64,000 bases of DNA from Methylobacterium sp. B4 (GCF_003201865.1 NZ_QJJJ01000012.1:1-64000); one strand, 5' to 3'; numbered from the stretch's first letter, positions 45,795-54,271 are shown. Notes: generated by a model not told the origin, from the letters alone. Translations and numbers: made by a program.

Positions 45795-45944
45795 TTGAAA
45801 CCTCGTCGGCCCGGTTACCGCGGCGGCGCCCGAAACCCGAGCTCCCCAGCCCTCGGGCGGTGCCGTGGACCCGATCGGTCCGACATCCGGAGGTTTCGAG
45901 ACCCAAGGACTTCAGGCGGCCTCTTCGGAGCGCCGCCCTTTTTT
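45795..45944 (+). ncRNA. Structured RNA with intrinsic terminator, 6S RNA-like
   Basis: A promoter TTGCCA (45760-45765), 17 bases, TTGTAC (45783-45788) predicts a start near 45795. The transcript would fold as a rod: GAAACCTC (45797-45804) with GAGGTTTC (45890-45897), then GTCGG with CCGAC, an open bubble, and an inner stem CGCGGCGGCGCCCGA against TCGGGCGGTGCCGTGG. A terminal hairpin GGCGGCCTC-UUCG-GAG-GCCGCC (45915-45937) is followed by TTTTTT. The rod with a central bubble and a length of about 150 bases is the architecture of 6S RNA, which binds RNA polymerase. The sequence match to known alphaproteobacterial 6S was not tested. Confidence 0.6.
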
Positions 45945-46015
45945 CGTCTCGAAGCCCGGCGGCACCCCCTGATGCCGCTTGGCAGCCGCGCCCGACGGCG
46001 CGACAAGCGGCGGCA

Positions 46016-46684
46016 ATGTCCGAGCCCGCCCCTCCCGCGCGCGAAAGCGAGCCACCCGTCTTCGACGACGCCTTTCGCGGGCGTCTGGCCGACCTGCTCG
46101 CCTGGCGCCGGGACGTGCGCCGCTTCCGCACCGATCCGCTCGACGAAGCCGTCCTGCGCAACTGCCTGGATCTGGCGGCGCTGGCGCCCTCCGTCGGCAA
46201 CAGCCAGCCCTGGCGCTTCGTGCGGGTCTCGGACGCCGGTCGGCGCGCGGCCGTGGCCGAGAGCTTCGAGCGCTGCAACCGCGCCGCCTGCGAGACCTAT
46301 GAGGACGAGCGTCGCACGCTCTACGCCCGGCTCAAGCTCGCGGGCCTGCGCGAGGCGCCGATCCACCTAGCCGTGTTCTGCGATGCCGGCACCGAGACCG
46401 GCCACGGCCTCGGCCGGGCGACCATGCCGGAGATGCTGCGCTACTCCGTGGCGGCCTGCGTCCACGCCTTCTGGCTGGCGGCCCGCGCCCACGGGATCGG
46501 CGTCGGCTGGGTCTCGATCCTGGAGCCGGCGACGGTAACGGCGCTGCTCGACGTGCCGGAGACCTGGGAGCTCGTGGCCTACCTCTGCGTCGGCCTGCCG
46601 GTCGAGGAGCACGCCGACCCGGAACTCGTCCGCCACGGCTGGCAGGAGCGCCGTCCGGACGCCGCCCGTCTGCACGAGCGCTGA
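46016..46684 (+). CDS. bluB: 5,6-dimethylbenzimidazole synthase BluB
   Basis: The 222-residue flavoprotein converts reduced FMN with O2 to 5,6-dimethylbenzimidazole, the lower ligand of vitamin B12. It has WRRDVRRFRTDPLDEAVLRN, APSVGNSQPWRFVRV, LKLAGLREAPIHLAVFCD, LAARAHGIGVGWVSIL and VAYLCVGLPVE, closely matching BluB from memory. Ordinary nitroreductases are related, but the order and length favour BluB. The start at 46016 lacks a strong ribosome site. It follows the RNA terminator by about 70 bases. No cobalamin riboswitch was found upstream. Confidence 0.88.
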   Translation: MSEPAPPARESEPPVFDDAFRGRLADLLAWRRDVRRFRTDPLDEAVLRNCLDLAALAPSVGNSQPWRFVRVSDAGRRAAVAESFERCNRAACETYEDERRTLYARLKLAGLREAPIHLAVFCDAGTETGHGLGRATMPEMLRYSVAACVHAFWLAARAHGIGVGWVSILEPATVTALLDVPETWELVAYLCVGLPVEEHADPELVRHGWQERRPDAARLHER

Positions 46685-46857
46685 GGCGGCGCCCGCCTGT
46701 TACTTAAACTTTTCCGGAAATCCCGAGGGCAAGATTCGCCTTGCCGCGAACAGGCCGTGCATGACGCGCGAATTCCGCCCTGCGTAAAGCAGAGCGGAAA
46801 GCTGGAACGTTGGATCGTCTTCGTCAGTTGCGCTTCAGCTTGGAAAGGCGATCTTCG

Positions 46858-47373
46858 ATGTTCGGAATAGGGAAGTACAGGGTGCGTCTCGCGGGCGCGC
46901 TCACGGCGGTGCTGTGCGCGGCGGGCGCCGCACAGGCGCGGGAGATCGTCCCCTTCGCGGAAGGCATCGGGCCGGGCAGCATCGTGGTGCGCACCGGCGA
47001 GCGCCGGCTCTACCTCGTCAACGGCGACGGCACGGCGATCCGCTATCCCGTCGCGGTCGGACGGCCGGGCAAGCAGTGGAGCGGCGCGACGCAGATCGAC
47101 GGCAAGTACTACCAGCCCGACTGGTCGCCCCCGGCGGAGGTGAAGCGCGACAACCCCCGTTTGCCGAACCTCATCCGCGGCGGCTCGCCAAGCAACCCGA
47201 TGGGCGTGGCGGCGATGACCCTGCGCGGCGGCGAGTACGCCATCCACGGCACCAACCGGCCGAACTCGATCGGCACCTTCGCCTCGTACGGCTGCATCCG
47301 CATGTACAATCAGGACATCGCGGACCTGTTCGAGCGCGTCCCGGTCGGCACGCAGGTCTACGTCACCCGCTGA
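46858..47373 (+). CDS. L,D-transpeptidase (ErfK/YbiS family)
   Basis: The 171-residue periplasmic protein has a signal peptide (YRVRLAGALTAVLCAAGAAQA). The YkuD catalytic domain has RTGERRLYLVNGDGTAIRYP, the His in YAIHGTNRPNSIGTFAS and the nucleophile Cys in YGCIRMYNQDIADLFERV. Such enzymes form 3-3 cross-links in peptidoglycan or attach it to outer-membrane proteins. The ATG at 46858 has AAAGG upstream. A TTG at 46810 is less likely. Length is standard for the minimal form. Confidence 0.93.
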   Translation: MFGIGKYRVRLAGALTAVLCAAGAAQAREIVPFAEGIGPGSIVVRTGERRLYLVNGDGTAIRYPVAVGRPGKQWSGATQIDGKYYQPDWSPPAEVKRDNPRLPNLIRGGSPSNPMGVAAMTLRGGEYAIHGTNRPNSIGTFASYGCIRMYNQDIADLFERVPVGTQVYVTR

Positions 47374-47384
47374 GGGGCGGTCCT

Positions 47385-47413
47385 CGTCATCGCGTCGTCG
47401 CCTCGCGATGACG
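47385..47413. terminator. Hairpin between convergent genes
   Basis: CGTCATCGCG (47385-47394) pairs perfectly with CGCGATGACG (47404-47413) around a nine-base loop, between the convergent stops at 47373 and 47434. The motif GCGATGACGGG is repeated just after. No T run follows, so it may be a dispersed palindrome rather than a classical terminator. Confidence 0.4.
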
Positions 47414-47433
47414 GGCGCGATGACGGGGATGTC

Positions 47434-49539
47434 TCAAAAGTCCGTGTGCAGACGCGTCCCGATGAAGTCTGCCGGGCCGCGGTCGCGGTTGTAGGCCGGG
47501 TTCTCGACGTGCTGGTAGTCGAAGGTCATCGTCACCGCCTTCGTCAGGTTCAGCGCGTAGTAGACCTCGACCGCCCGCTCGGGCGCGTAGGTCAGGCGCC
47601 CATCGCCGATCAGCAGGCCCAGGCCTCCGTTGGCGAAGTAGTCGCGGTGGGAGGACGAGATGCGATTGGCCGCGGCGCCGAGGCCGATCGTGTCTTGCGG
47701 CCGGCCCCAGGCCGTGCCCTTGAGCGACAGGCCGCCCGAGACCGAGCCGTCGATATCGGTGAAGGACAGGCTCTCGTTGCGCCCGTCATTGACGCTTGCC
47801 CGGGCAAACAGGCCGAGATCGGGGGTGAGCGCCTGCTCCAGATTGACGTAGACGCCGCTCTTGCGCCGGGGCTCCCGGCTCGCCGCGACGGCGGTGTTGA
47901 TGTCGGCGAAGGCGCCGGTCTGGGTCAGCGCCACGACCTGCCGGAAATCGGCGGTGTTGCCGACATTCGAGAACAGGCCGAGCCTTAGCTTGCCCGGCTG
48001 TTCCAGCACGGGGAGGGCGTAGCGTCCCTCGAACTCGACCACGGCGCCGGCCCGCTCGAAGATGCGCGGGTCGAGCACGTCCGAGGAGGGCTCCTTGGGC
48101 ACCTGCGTGTAGGCGGCGCGGATCGCGAATTCCGCGCGGTTGTACTCGACCATCAATCCTTGCGTGAAGCCCGGAAGGTTGGCCGGGAAGTCCCAGGCCG
48201 CCGAGGCCCATATGCCCCAGTTCATGAAGTCGACCCGCGGGTCGTGGGCGTAGATGTTGCCATCGAAGAAGTCGCCGAGCGCGAACTTGCCGGCGATGAC
48301 GGTGATGCGCTCGACGTCGCGGGTTCCGGCGATGGAGTTCGGGCCGTCGGGCACTTCCTCGGTCTCGCCGCCCAGGCCGAAGGTCTGGCGCAGGAAGTAG
48401 CGGTTGGAGCGCAGCTTCGGGAAGGGCGCGCCCGCCTTCTGCGCCTCGCCGTTGACGAAGCCGGCGACGCCCAAAGTCCGCGAGAGTCCGAAGCCCTGGC
48501 TGAATTCCGGGTTGTAGTAGAGCTCGGTGTTCTCGAAGAGCTTCAGGCCGAGGAAGAGCGTCGCCGTGGTCGTCGCCTGCGCTTGGTCCGGCACGAGGCT
48601 CTGAGGACCGCGATAGGGCGAGCGGAAGCCGGTCACGCCCTGGTTCACGAAGGTGGTCTGGCCGTGCAGCGAGAAGCGCGCGTCCTTGACCGGCTCGTCC
48701 TCGTCGTCCGGCACCAGGGCCAGCGACTCCGGGTGCCAGATCAGCCGAGCCATCATCTGGTTCGAGACGAAGCCGGTCCGAGTCGTCACCGCGCCGCCAT
48801 CGGCCCCCGGCACGGCACCCAGGCCGAAGCGGCCGCTCTCGCCGAGATCGCTGTAGCGGTAGTCGATTCCGAGCGAGAGATGAGGGTCGACCGCGAACTG
48901 CACGCCCGCGCCCAGGGTGAAGCCGAGATAGGACAGGGTGCGGGACGCGGTCGCCGTCGGACCGCCAGCGAGATCGGGATAGGTCGCGAGCACACGCCCG
49001 TTGGCCCCGGCAAGCCCGAATGTCGCGTAGATCAGATTGTTGCCGAAGGCGTAGCCGAACCGTCCGCGGGCGGCGCCGAACAGGTCCGTCTTCTCGCGGA
49101 TCAGGGCGAAGGGCGGGTCGAGCGCCTCGTAGCCGAAGCCGAGCGCGTCGGAGCGGGCGCCGCGCTTGAGGTTCGAGCCGACGAGATCGGCCTCGATTCC
49201 GTAGACGAGAGCGCCGTCCTGCCAGGTCCAGCCGGCGAAGGCGCCGCCGACCACCGTGGTGGCGTCGCTGCCGAGATCCCGGCTACCGGTGGCGTCGCCG
49301 GTCGAGACGGCGGGCACCCGGCGGGTGCCGATCGTGGTGGGGCCGAAATCGTAATTGCCGAACGAGGCGCCGGCACTGCCCTGTACCCCGGCATAGCCCC
49401 CCGACCAATCGAGGAAGCGGGGGCGCGCCGGTGCGAGATCCGCGGCGAGGGCGGCTCCGGCCTGAACGCCGAGAAGTGCGGCGAGACCTGCCGCGGCCGC
49501 GCACCGATGCCCGCTCCGTCCCGCCCGCTTGATGAGCAC
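47434..49539 (-). CDS. Outer-membrane porin: Omp25-like barrel fused to OprB-like carbohydrate porin
   Basis: The 701-residue protein has a signal peptide (residues 1-33). Residues about 38-265 resemble Omp25/31-type eight-stranded barrels: WSGGYAGVQGSAGASFGNYD, WTWQDGALVYGIEADLVGSN, FGYAFGNNLIYATFGLAGA and FAVDPHLSLGIDYRYSDLGE. After a short acidic linker (PDDEDEPVKDARFS) residues about 285-701 resemble OprB porins: ARFSLHGQTTFVNQG, LYYNPEFSQGFGLSRTLGVA and the terminal DFIGTRLHTDF, where the final Phe is the usual barrel-assembly signal. Two barrels in one chain is unusual. Role: uptake of sugars or small solutes, inferred. Confidence 0.83.
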   Translation of the reverse strand: MLIKRAGRSGHRCAAAAGLAALLGVQAGAALAADLAPARPRFLDWSGGYAGVQGSAGASFGNYDFGPTTIGTRRVPAVSTGDATGSRDLGSDATTVVGGAFAGWTWQDGALVYGIEADLVGSNLKRGARSDALGFGYEALDPPFALIREKTDLFGAARGRFGYAFGNNLIYATFGLAGANGRVLATYPDLAGGPTATASRTLSYLGFTLGAGVQFAVDPHLSLGIDYRYSDLGESGRFGLGAVPGADGGAVTTRTGFVSNQMMARLIWHPESLALVPDDEDEPVKDARFSLHGQTTFVNQGVTGFRSPYRGPQSLVPDQAQATTTATLFLGLKLFENTELYYNPEFSQGFGLSRTLGVAGFVNGEAQKAGAPFPKLRSNRYFLRQTFGLGGETEEVPDGPNSIAGTRDVERITVIAGKFALGDFFDGNIYAHDPRVDFMNWGIWASAAWDFPANLPGFTQGLMVEYNRAEFAIRAAYTQVPKEPSSDVLDPRIFERAGAVVEFEGRYALPVLEQPGKLRLGLFSNVGNTADFRQVVALTQTGAFADINTAVAASREPRRKSGVYVNLEQALTPDLGLFARASVNDGRNESLSFTDIDGSVSGGLSLKGTAWGRPQDTIGLGAAANRISSSHRDYFANGGLGLLIGDGRLTYAPERAVEVYYALNLTKAVTMTFDYQHVENPAYNRDRGPADFIGTRLHTDF

Positions 49540-49718
49540 CGCGCCAGCCCCCTGCCGCCACCATTCAGCGGACTAGCAGATGCCGACGCCGCCGCAATGC
49601 GCCCGCATCGCGCCGAAGCAAGAGGCTTCGTCACGGTTGCGCGGGCGCCACGGCGGTGACGTTGAACCCGTCACCCCGACAGGAGGATGACGGTGGCGTG
49701 CGTGGGGTGGGGAAAGCG

Positions 49719-49829
49719 GTGCCGAACCCCGTTGCCGCGGGCCGGCGTGGCCCTACTTCAGCGGGGCTTGGACCCCCATCAGGTTCGGCACAGACTTCAG
49801 GGCGCGTCCGGCAACGGCGCGCCCTTTTT
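49719..49829 (+). ncRNA. Candidate small RNA with intrinsic terminator
   Basis: GTGCCGAACC (49719-49728) pairs perfectly with GGTTCGGCAC (49782-49791), enclosing further stems such as GGGCC/GGCCC. A final hairpin GGGCGCG (49800-49806) with CGCGCCC (49818-49824) is followed by TTTTT (49825-49829). The T run is only on the plus strand, so the terminator serves a plus-strand transcript, though both flanking genes are minus. No open frame explains it. The 5' end is not defined. The stretch 49540-49718 shows no gene. Confidence 0.45.
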
Positions 49830-49844
49830 GCTGCGTGCCGGCGC

Positions 49845-50387
49845 TTACTGCGCCGGAGCGACCTTGGCCGGAGCCTCCTTAGCCGAAACCTTGGCGGCGG
49901 CTTTCGGGGCCGGCTTGGCCGGCGCTTCGACCGGCGCCGCCGCGGCCTGCTGGTTCACGTCCGGCACCCGGGTCCAGGTCTGCGAGCCGCACAGCACCTT
50001 GAGCATGCAGCCCTGCACGGCCAGCTCGCTCTCGCTCTCGCGCTCCAGGGTGACCTGATAGATCTTGCCCTCGTCGGCATTGTAGATGTCGCCCGCGAAA
50101 CCAGCGTCGTCGGGCTTGAGGTTGTCGAGCAGCGTCAGGCCCATGACCGGGCGGGCGCGCTTCTTCGGATCGGGGTTCTTCAGGTCGGTGCGCGGCGTGC
50201 CGGAATCATCGGTCGGCGACTTGAGCCACACCACCTTGCCGCAGGCATTGCCGCCGGCCGGACCGCAGCGGTCGATGCGGATCTTGGCGCGGCCGTCCCC
50301 GGTGAGCCAGGTTCCGGAAAGATCCTTCGGTGCAGCGATGGCGGCGCTGGAAACCAGAAGGGCGGCGCAGGCGAGGGCGAGACGCAT
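49845..50387 (-). CDS. Exported DUF2147 protein
   Basis: The 180-residue protein has a signal peptide (MRLALACAALLVSSAAIAAP). The mature part matches DUF2147: LSGTWLTGDGRAKIRIDRCG, NACGKVVWLKSPTDDSGTPR, PVMGLTLLDNLKPDDAGFAG and ADEGKIYQVTLERESESELA, then VLCGSQTWTRV. The paired cysteines and lipocalin-like strand pattern are typical. The C-terminal 35 residues are an Ala/Pro/Lys-rich tail of low complexity. Function is unknown; envelope stress or lipid binding have been suggested for relatives. ndk lies upstream on the opposite strand. Confidence 0.85.
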   Translation of the reverse strand: MRLALACAALLVSSAAIAAPKDLSGTWLTGDGRAKIRIDRCGPAGGNACGKVVWLKSPTDDSGTPRTDLKNPDPKKRARPVMGLTLLDNLKPDDAGFAGDIYNADEGKIYQVTLERESESELAVQGCMLKVLCGSQTWTRVPDVNQQAAAAPVEAPAKPAPKAAAKVSAKEAPAKVAPAQ

Positions 50388-50581
50388 GGAAGGCTCCTGA
50401 GGCTGGACCCGGTGACGGGCGAGGGCTTGCGGAGGGGCCGTCCCGGCGGGCCGGGGCGGCGGAACGTCGCTCGAATACGCCCCTGCAATCGGGCGATTTT
50501 TCGGCGGTGTTGCGTAGAAGCCATGGCGGAGCCGAAAAACGCCACGCTCTTCATCCGGCTCCCGGTGTTCCCCGGCGTCGG

Positions 50582-50610
50582 TTGAGGGGGCCCGGCTCCA
50601 CGGCTATAAG
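50582..50610 (+). promoter_or_regulatory. sigma70-type promoter of ndk
   Basis: TTGAGG (50582-50587), exactly 17 bases, then TATAAG (50605-50610), 93 bases before the ndk start. Transcription should begin near 50617. The rest of the 315-base gap (50388-50702) contains no gene that can be supported. Confidence 0.6.
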
Positions 50611-50702
50611 CCCGGCGCGCCGACGGCCTCCCCGGTAGGGTCGAACCCGCCATTCTCAGCGCGTCGCGCGACCCCTTTCTCCAACGACATCGGACCGGAC
50701 CC

Positions 50703-51125
50703 ATGGCCCTCGAGCGCACCTTCTCCATCCTCAAGCCCGACGCGACCCGCCGCAACATCACCGGCGCCGTCAACGCCGTGATCGAGGCCGCCGGCCTGCG
50801 CATCGTCGGCCAGCGCCGCATCCAGATGACCCGGCAGCAGGCCGAGAAGTTCTACGAGGTGCACAAGGAGCGCCCGTTCTACGGCGAGCTCGTCGAGTTC
50901 ATGACCTCGGGTCCGGTCGTGGTGCAGGTGCTGGAGGGCGAGAACGCCGTGGCCAAGTACCGTGAGGTGATGGGTGCGACGAACCCGGCCCAGGCCGCCG
51001 AGGGCACGATCCGCAAGCAGTTCGCGGAGTCGGTCGGCGAGAACACGGTTCACGGCTCCGACAGCGCCGAGAACGCCAAGATCGAGATCGCGCAGTTCTT
51101 CACCGACGGCGACATCGCCGCGTAA
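50703..51125 (+). CDS. ndk: Nucleoside diphosphate kinase
   Basis: The 140-residue enzyme moves the gamma phosphate from ATP to nucleoside diphosphates through a phospho-His. It has [60 protein letters not shown] and the catalytic His in [13 protein letters not shown]. Length is standard and complete. The start MALERTF is typical. A matching promoter lies upstream. A small lipoprotein gene follows after about 145 bases on the same strand. Confidence 0.97.
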   Translation: MALERTFSILKPDATRRNITGAVNAVIEAAGLRIVGQRRIQMTRQQAEKFYEVHKERPFYGELVEFMTSGPVVVQVLEGENAVAKYREVMGATNPAQAAEGTIRKQFAESVGENTVHGSDSAENAKIEIAQFFTDGDIAA

Positions 51126-51271
51126 GCGGAACGCTTGCCGGTTCCGGCTTCGGCCGGGGCCGGCGACGCGCATTCCGGCCCGGTGTGACTCTGCTGCCCT
51201 AGCGGCGCAGGGCCTTGCCACCGGAAACAGGGTCCCTCGACGATTTCCCGTCACTCTCGGATCCCGCTTCC

Positions 51272-51655
51272 ATGCGCCTCACGTTTTCGCGCAGCGGCCG
51301 CCTGCTCGCCGCGGCCGGCCTCGTTTCCCTGCTGGCCGCCTGCAACTCCGCCGGCAGCACCGCGCAGTACAGCTCGCTCGACGGCTTCGTGCCCGATCCG
51401 GCGCTGAAGACCGCCTCCAAGAGCAACCTCACCGGCCGCGTCCGCCACGCCTGCACGGTCACCCAGGCCAAGCTGCAGAAGGTCGAAGAGACGGCGCTCG
51501 CCGCGCCGTGCGGCTGCTACGCCGAGCGCACCCTGTCCGCCCTCGACCGGGACGAGGTCGCCTCCTACCGCGCCACCGGCTACTTCAACGACAGCGCCCG
51601 CGCCAAGGCGCTGAGCGCGCTGGACAGCTGCAAGCTGCCGCGCCCGGTGGTCTGA
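51272..51655 (+). CDS. Small lipoprotein of unknown function
   Basis: The 127-residue protein has a lipoprotein signal peptide (GRLLAAAGLVSLLAACNSAG) with lipobox LLAAC, so Cys-24 should be lipidated. The mature part contains a three-cysteine region (VRHACTVTQAKLQKVEE, ALAAPCGCYAERTLSALDRD), and one more Cys near the end (LDSCKLPRP). The helical pattern recalls short alphaproteobacterial lipoproteins. No known domain. ATG at 51272; the upstream frame is not protein-like. It may be co-transcribed with ndk. Confidence 0.72.
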   Translation: MRLTFSRSGRLLAAAGLVSLLAACNSAGSTAQYSSLDGFVPDPALKTASKSNLTGRVRHACTVTQAKLQKVEETALAAPCGCYAERTLSALDRDEVASYRATGYFNDSARAKALSALDSCKLPRPVV

Positions 51656-51739
51656 AACGGCGTCCGACCGACCTCGTCTCATCAGCGCGCGGCGAAGCCG
51701 AGGCGATCCTGAGCGCAAGCCTAGCCGGCATCGTCGCGC

Positions 51740-51769
51740 CCTGGACTGCTTCGCTCCGCTCGCAGTGAC
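51740..51769. repeat. Dispersed palindromic-type repeat unit
   Basis: The segment CTGGACTGCTTCGCTCCGCT followed by CGCAGTGACG matches, from memory, a short repeat (TGGATTGCTTCGCTNCGCTCGCAATGACG) scattered between genes in many Rhizobiales and other proteobacterial chromosomes. It is the only copy I noticed in this window. It sits downstream of the lipoprotein gene, between convergent transcripts, the usual setting of such repeats. Confidence 0.5.
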
Positions 51770-51851
51770 GCGGAAGGGGCCGAAGCCTTCGACCAGACTG
51801 CCATGATCTGCGTCGCCGCCGGGCCGAGGCCTGGCGGTGACGGGGGTGCGC

Positions 51852-52973
51852 TCACAGCTTCTCCACTGGCGCCGGCGCCTTTCCCTCCGCAGGCTTCGGC
51901 TTCGGCGGACAGATCTTTTTCAGCACCTGCCACTCCGCCTCGGACAGGATGCCGGGGCCGGCCGGCATCTCGCCCGCCAGCGCCCGGATCCGCGCCGCCC
52001 GCTCGGCCGTGAAGGGATGGGAGCGCAGGAACGACGTCGCTCCCGGCTTCTCGTCGTCGGAATCGGTGATGCGCTCCAGGATCGCGGCGAGCGCCCGCCC
52101 ATCCCCGCCGGCCCGACCGACCGCCGCCACGGCAAAGGCGTCCGCCGCCCGCTCCGCCTCACGCGAATAGCCCGCCGAGATCGCCGCCTGACCGACCGCC
52201 ACGAGCACGGTCGAGCCCGTGAGATCACCCAGCACGAGACTCAGCAGAAACGAGGTGCCGCCCGCGGTGATGACCGCCCGCATCGGATCGCGGGCGGCGA
52301 CGTGGCCGAACTCGTGGGCGAGGATGCCGGCGAGTTCGTCCCCGTTCTTCGCCTTGTCCAGGATGTCGGAGAGCAGGATCACCCGGCCGCCCGGCAGGGC
52401 GAGCGCGTTGGCGATGGCGTGGCGGCGCACGCTCACCTGCGGGATCGCCGGCAGCGCCATGCCCTCGGTGAGCCGCGCCGTCAGCCGGTCGAGCACGGCG
52501 CGCGCCTCCGGCACCTCGCAGCGCGGCGGATTGCCGAGCAGGCCGACGATCTGCCCGTCCACGCCCTTGGCCAAGCGGGCCTCGACCGATTGCGGCACGA
52601 GAGGCGCAATCACGCCGGAGGCGGCCGGCACGCCGTAGATGGCCGTGAGCAGGACGGAGATGCCGGCGGCGATCGACCAGAGCACGAGGCGGGTAAGTCC
52701 GCCCTGGCGCTCTGTCCGGCCGAGATCCGGGCAGCGTGTGTCGAGCACCTCCGCGAAGTCGGCATCCGCGAACTCCACGCTTTCCGGCCCGGGCGCGTGG
52801 AGGATCCGGGTCAGCGGCGGAGCCGCTTCGGACCGGCGCAGATCGAGCAGGCTCCAGTCGCGGCGCACGTCGCCGCCGACGATCTCCAGCCGATGCGTCA
52901 GCCGCAGGGTGACCGGATGCGGCCGGGCGCTGAGTCCGTCGAAGAAGGTTCCAGCCGTGGATCGCGCTTCCAT
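51852..52973 (-). CDS. M48-family membrane metallopeptidase
   Basis: The 373-residue protein has a membrane segment near residue 100 (RLVLWSIAAGISVLLTAIYG). The peptidase domain contains GRVILLSDILDKAKNGDELA, the zinc motif HEFGH in GILAHEFGHVAARDP and the third ligand in SREAERAADAFAV. FLRSHPFTAERAARIRAL is typical of the M48 family (Oma1/LoiP-like, HtpX relatives). It may degrade misfolded envelope proteins. ATG at 52973 lies 8 bases after the DUF898 stop, so the two genes are an operon. The C-terminus is Pro/Lys-rich. Confidence 0.9.
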   Translation of the reverse strand: MEARSTAGTFFDGLSARPHPVTLRLTHRLEIVGGDVRRDWSLLDLRRSEAAPPLTRILHAPGPESVEFADADFAEVLDTRCPDLGRTERQGGLTRLVLWSIAAGISVLLTAIYGVPAASGVIAPLVPQSVEARLAKGVDGQIVGLLGNPPRCEVPEARAVLDRLTARLTEGMALPAIPQVSVRRHAIANALALPGGRVILLSDILDKAKNGDELAGILAHEFGHVAARDPMRAVITAGGTSFLLSLVLGDLTGSTVLVAVGQAAISAGYSREAERAADAFAVAAVGRAGGDGRALAAILERITDSDDEKPGATSFLRSHPFTAERAARIRALAGEMPAGPGILSEAEWQVLKKICPPKPKPAEGKAPAPVEKL

Positions 52974-52981
52974 CGCCCGGC

Positions 52982-54271
52982 CTAGAGTCCGATCTCGAGG
53001 GCGCCGCCCACGTCGAGCGCATCGGCGAGCCCCTCGTTGAGACCGCTGCCCGGCGGACGCGCCGAGGCCAGCACGGCTTCCAGCGCCGGCAGGTTCTCGA
53101 TCTGCGTCGTGCTCGCCACCGCGTGCCACAGCCGAACCGTGATGGCGCGGACATAGAGCACGGCCGCGCCGAGCATGGCGCCGAGATAGAGCAGCACGAT
53201 CGAAACCACGAAGAAGGTCTGCACGCCGGCGTTCGGGTTCTCGGTCGCGAGCAGCGGAACCAGGATGGCGAAGATGATGCCGATCACGATGACGAAGCCG
53301 ACGACCACCAGCATGTAGAGGATGTAGGGCCAGTAGAACTGGCGAGCCCGCAGCGACGAGGTCAGACGCGCCTCGCCCAGATGCGCCGCGCGCATGAAGG
53401 CGCGGGTTTCACGGGCGCGGTAATAAGGGAACAGGATCAGCGCCAGCGGGATCGACACGCTCGCGACCGCCGCGACGATGCCGCTGTAGAGCGCGAGCGG
53501 CGTGTCCGCGTAGGCCGGATTGAAGATCAGCTTGCTCTCGCGGCCGGTGGGATCGTCGATCATCAGGTCGACGGGCAGGTCGAAGCCGTTCGCGGCCAGC
53601 AGAGCCAGAACGCTAATCAGGATCGGCAGTAGCCCGACGGCGTAGAGCGTCAGCCAAGGCAGCAGGATCGAGCGCCCGGTGGCGGTCGAGTGCATCCGGC
53701 TCTGGCCGACGAGCGTGTGGTTGATGCGGTAACGCTCCAGCGAGGCGCGCTGAAAGGGAAAGGTGAGGCCGAAGGTGACGAGGGTGGCGAGCCACCACAG
53801 GCTGGCCCGGCCGGCATAGGCGAGCCCCGATCCGTCCTGCGCCAGCCGGATGCCGCGCCAGCGGGTGCGCGAGGCGCGGTAGCGGCGGCCGCGGAACAGA
53901 GCGTACTGCCCGAGCACGAACAGGAAAAGAAAGGAGATCGGTGCTGCGAGCGCGGCCAGAACCGGGCTGGTGAAGCTGAGCAGGAAGAGGATGAAGTAGA
54001 TTGGCACCAGGATGGCGAGCGCCACCAGGAAGCCGAGGAACAACTCCTTGCCGGTTCCGAGATACTCGGCCGGACTGCCGGCCACGAGCGTTCGACTCCA
54101 GAAGAAGCGCCGCAGGTTGGTGATGTACCAGAACCGGTAGATCGAGAAGGTGACCAGCGAGAGCAGGAAGCCTTTGACGACGATGCCCGTCAGCCCGTGC
54201 GCCCGTCGATCGAAGGCGATCACACCGGTTTGCGCCGGAGCCGGGCTCGGCACAGCTTCGTACTGATTCAT
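52982..54271 (-). CDS. DUF898 (YjgN-family) inner-membrane protein
   Basis: The 429-residue protein has about nine or ten membrane segments (e.g. GIVVKGFLLSLVTFSIYRFW, FLGFLVALAILVPIYFILFL and YILYMLVVVGFVIVIGIIFA). It matches DUF898, whose repeated unit contains FSIYRFWYITNLRRFFWS with conserved aromatic residues. Function is unknown. It precedes the M48 protease by 8 bases; these two are commonly adjacent in Proteobacteria, which suggests the membrane protein is linked to the protease. A palindrome upstream at 54400 may be an operator. Confidence 0.88.
   Translation of the reverse strand: MNQYEAVPSPAPAQTGVIAFDRRAHGLTGIVVKGFLLSLVTFSIYRFWYITNLRRFFWSRTLVAGSPAEYLGTGKELFLGFLVALAILVPIYFILFLLSFTSPVLAALAAPISFLFLFVLGQYALFRGRRYRASRTRWRGIRLAQDGSGLAYAGRASLWWLATLVTFGLTFPFQRASLERYRINHTLVGQSRMHSTATGRSILLPWLTLYAVGLLPILISVLALLAANGFDLPVDLMIDDPTGRESKLIFNPAYADTPLALYSGIVAAVASVSIPLALILFPYYRARETRAFMRAAHLGEARLTSSLRARQFYWPYILYMLVVVGFVIVIGIIFAILVPLLATENPNAGVQTFFVVSIVLLYLGAMLGAAVLYVRAITVRLWHAVASTTQIENLPALEAVLASARPPGSGLNEGLADALDVGGALEIGL

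Noticed and set aside
45579-46015. Cobalamin riboswitch before bluB
   Set aside because: No B12-box-like sequence or expected stem order; the structure present fits a terminator-ended 6S-like RNA better.
49800-49829. Terminator assigned to the DUF2147 gene
   Set aside because: The T run is on the plus strand, whereas that gene is on the minus strand, so it belongs to a plus-strand transcript.
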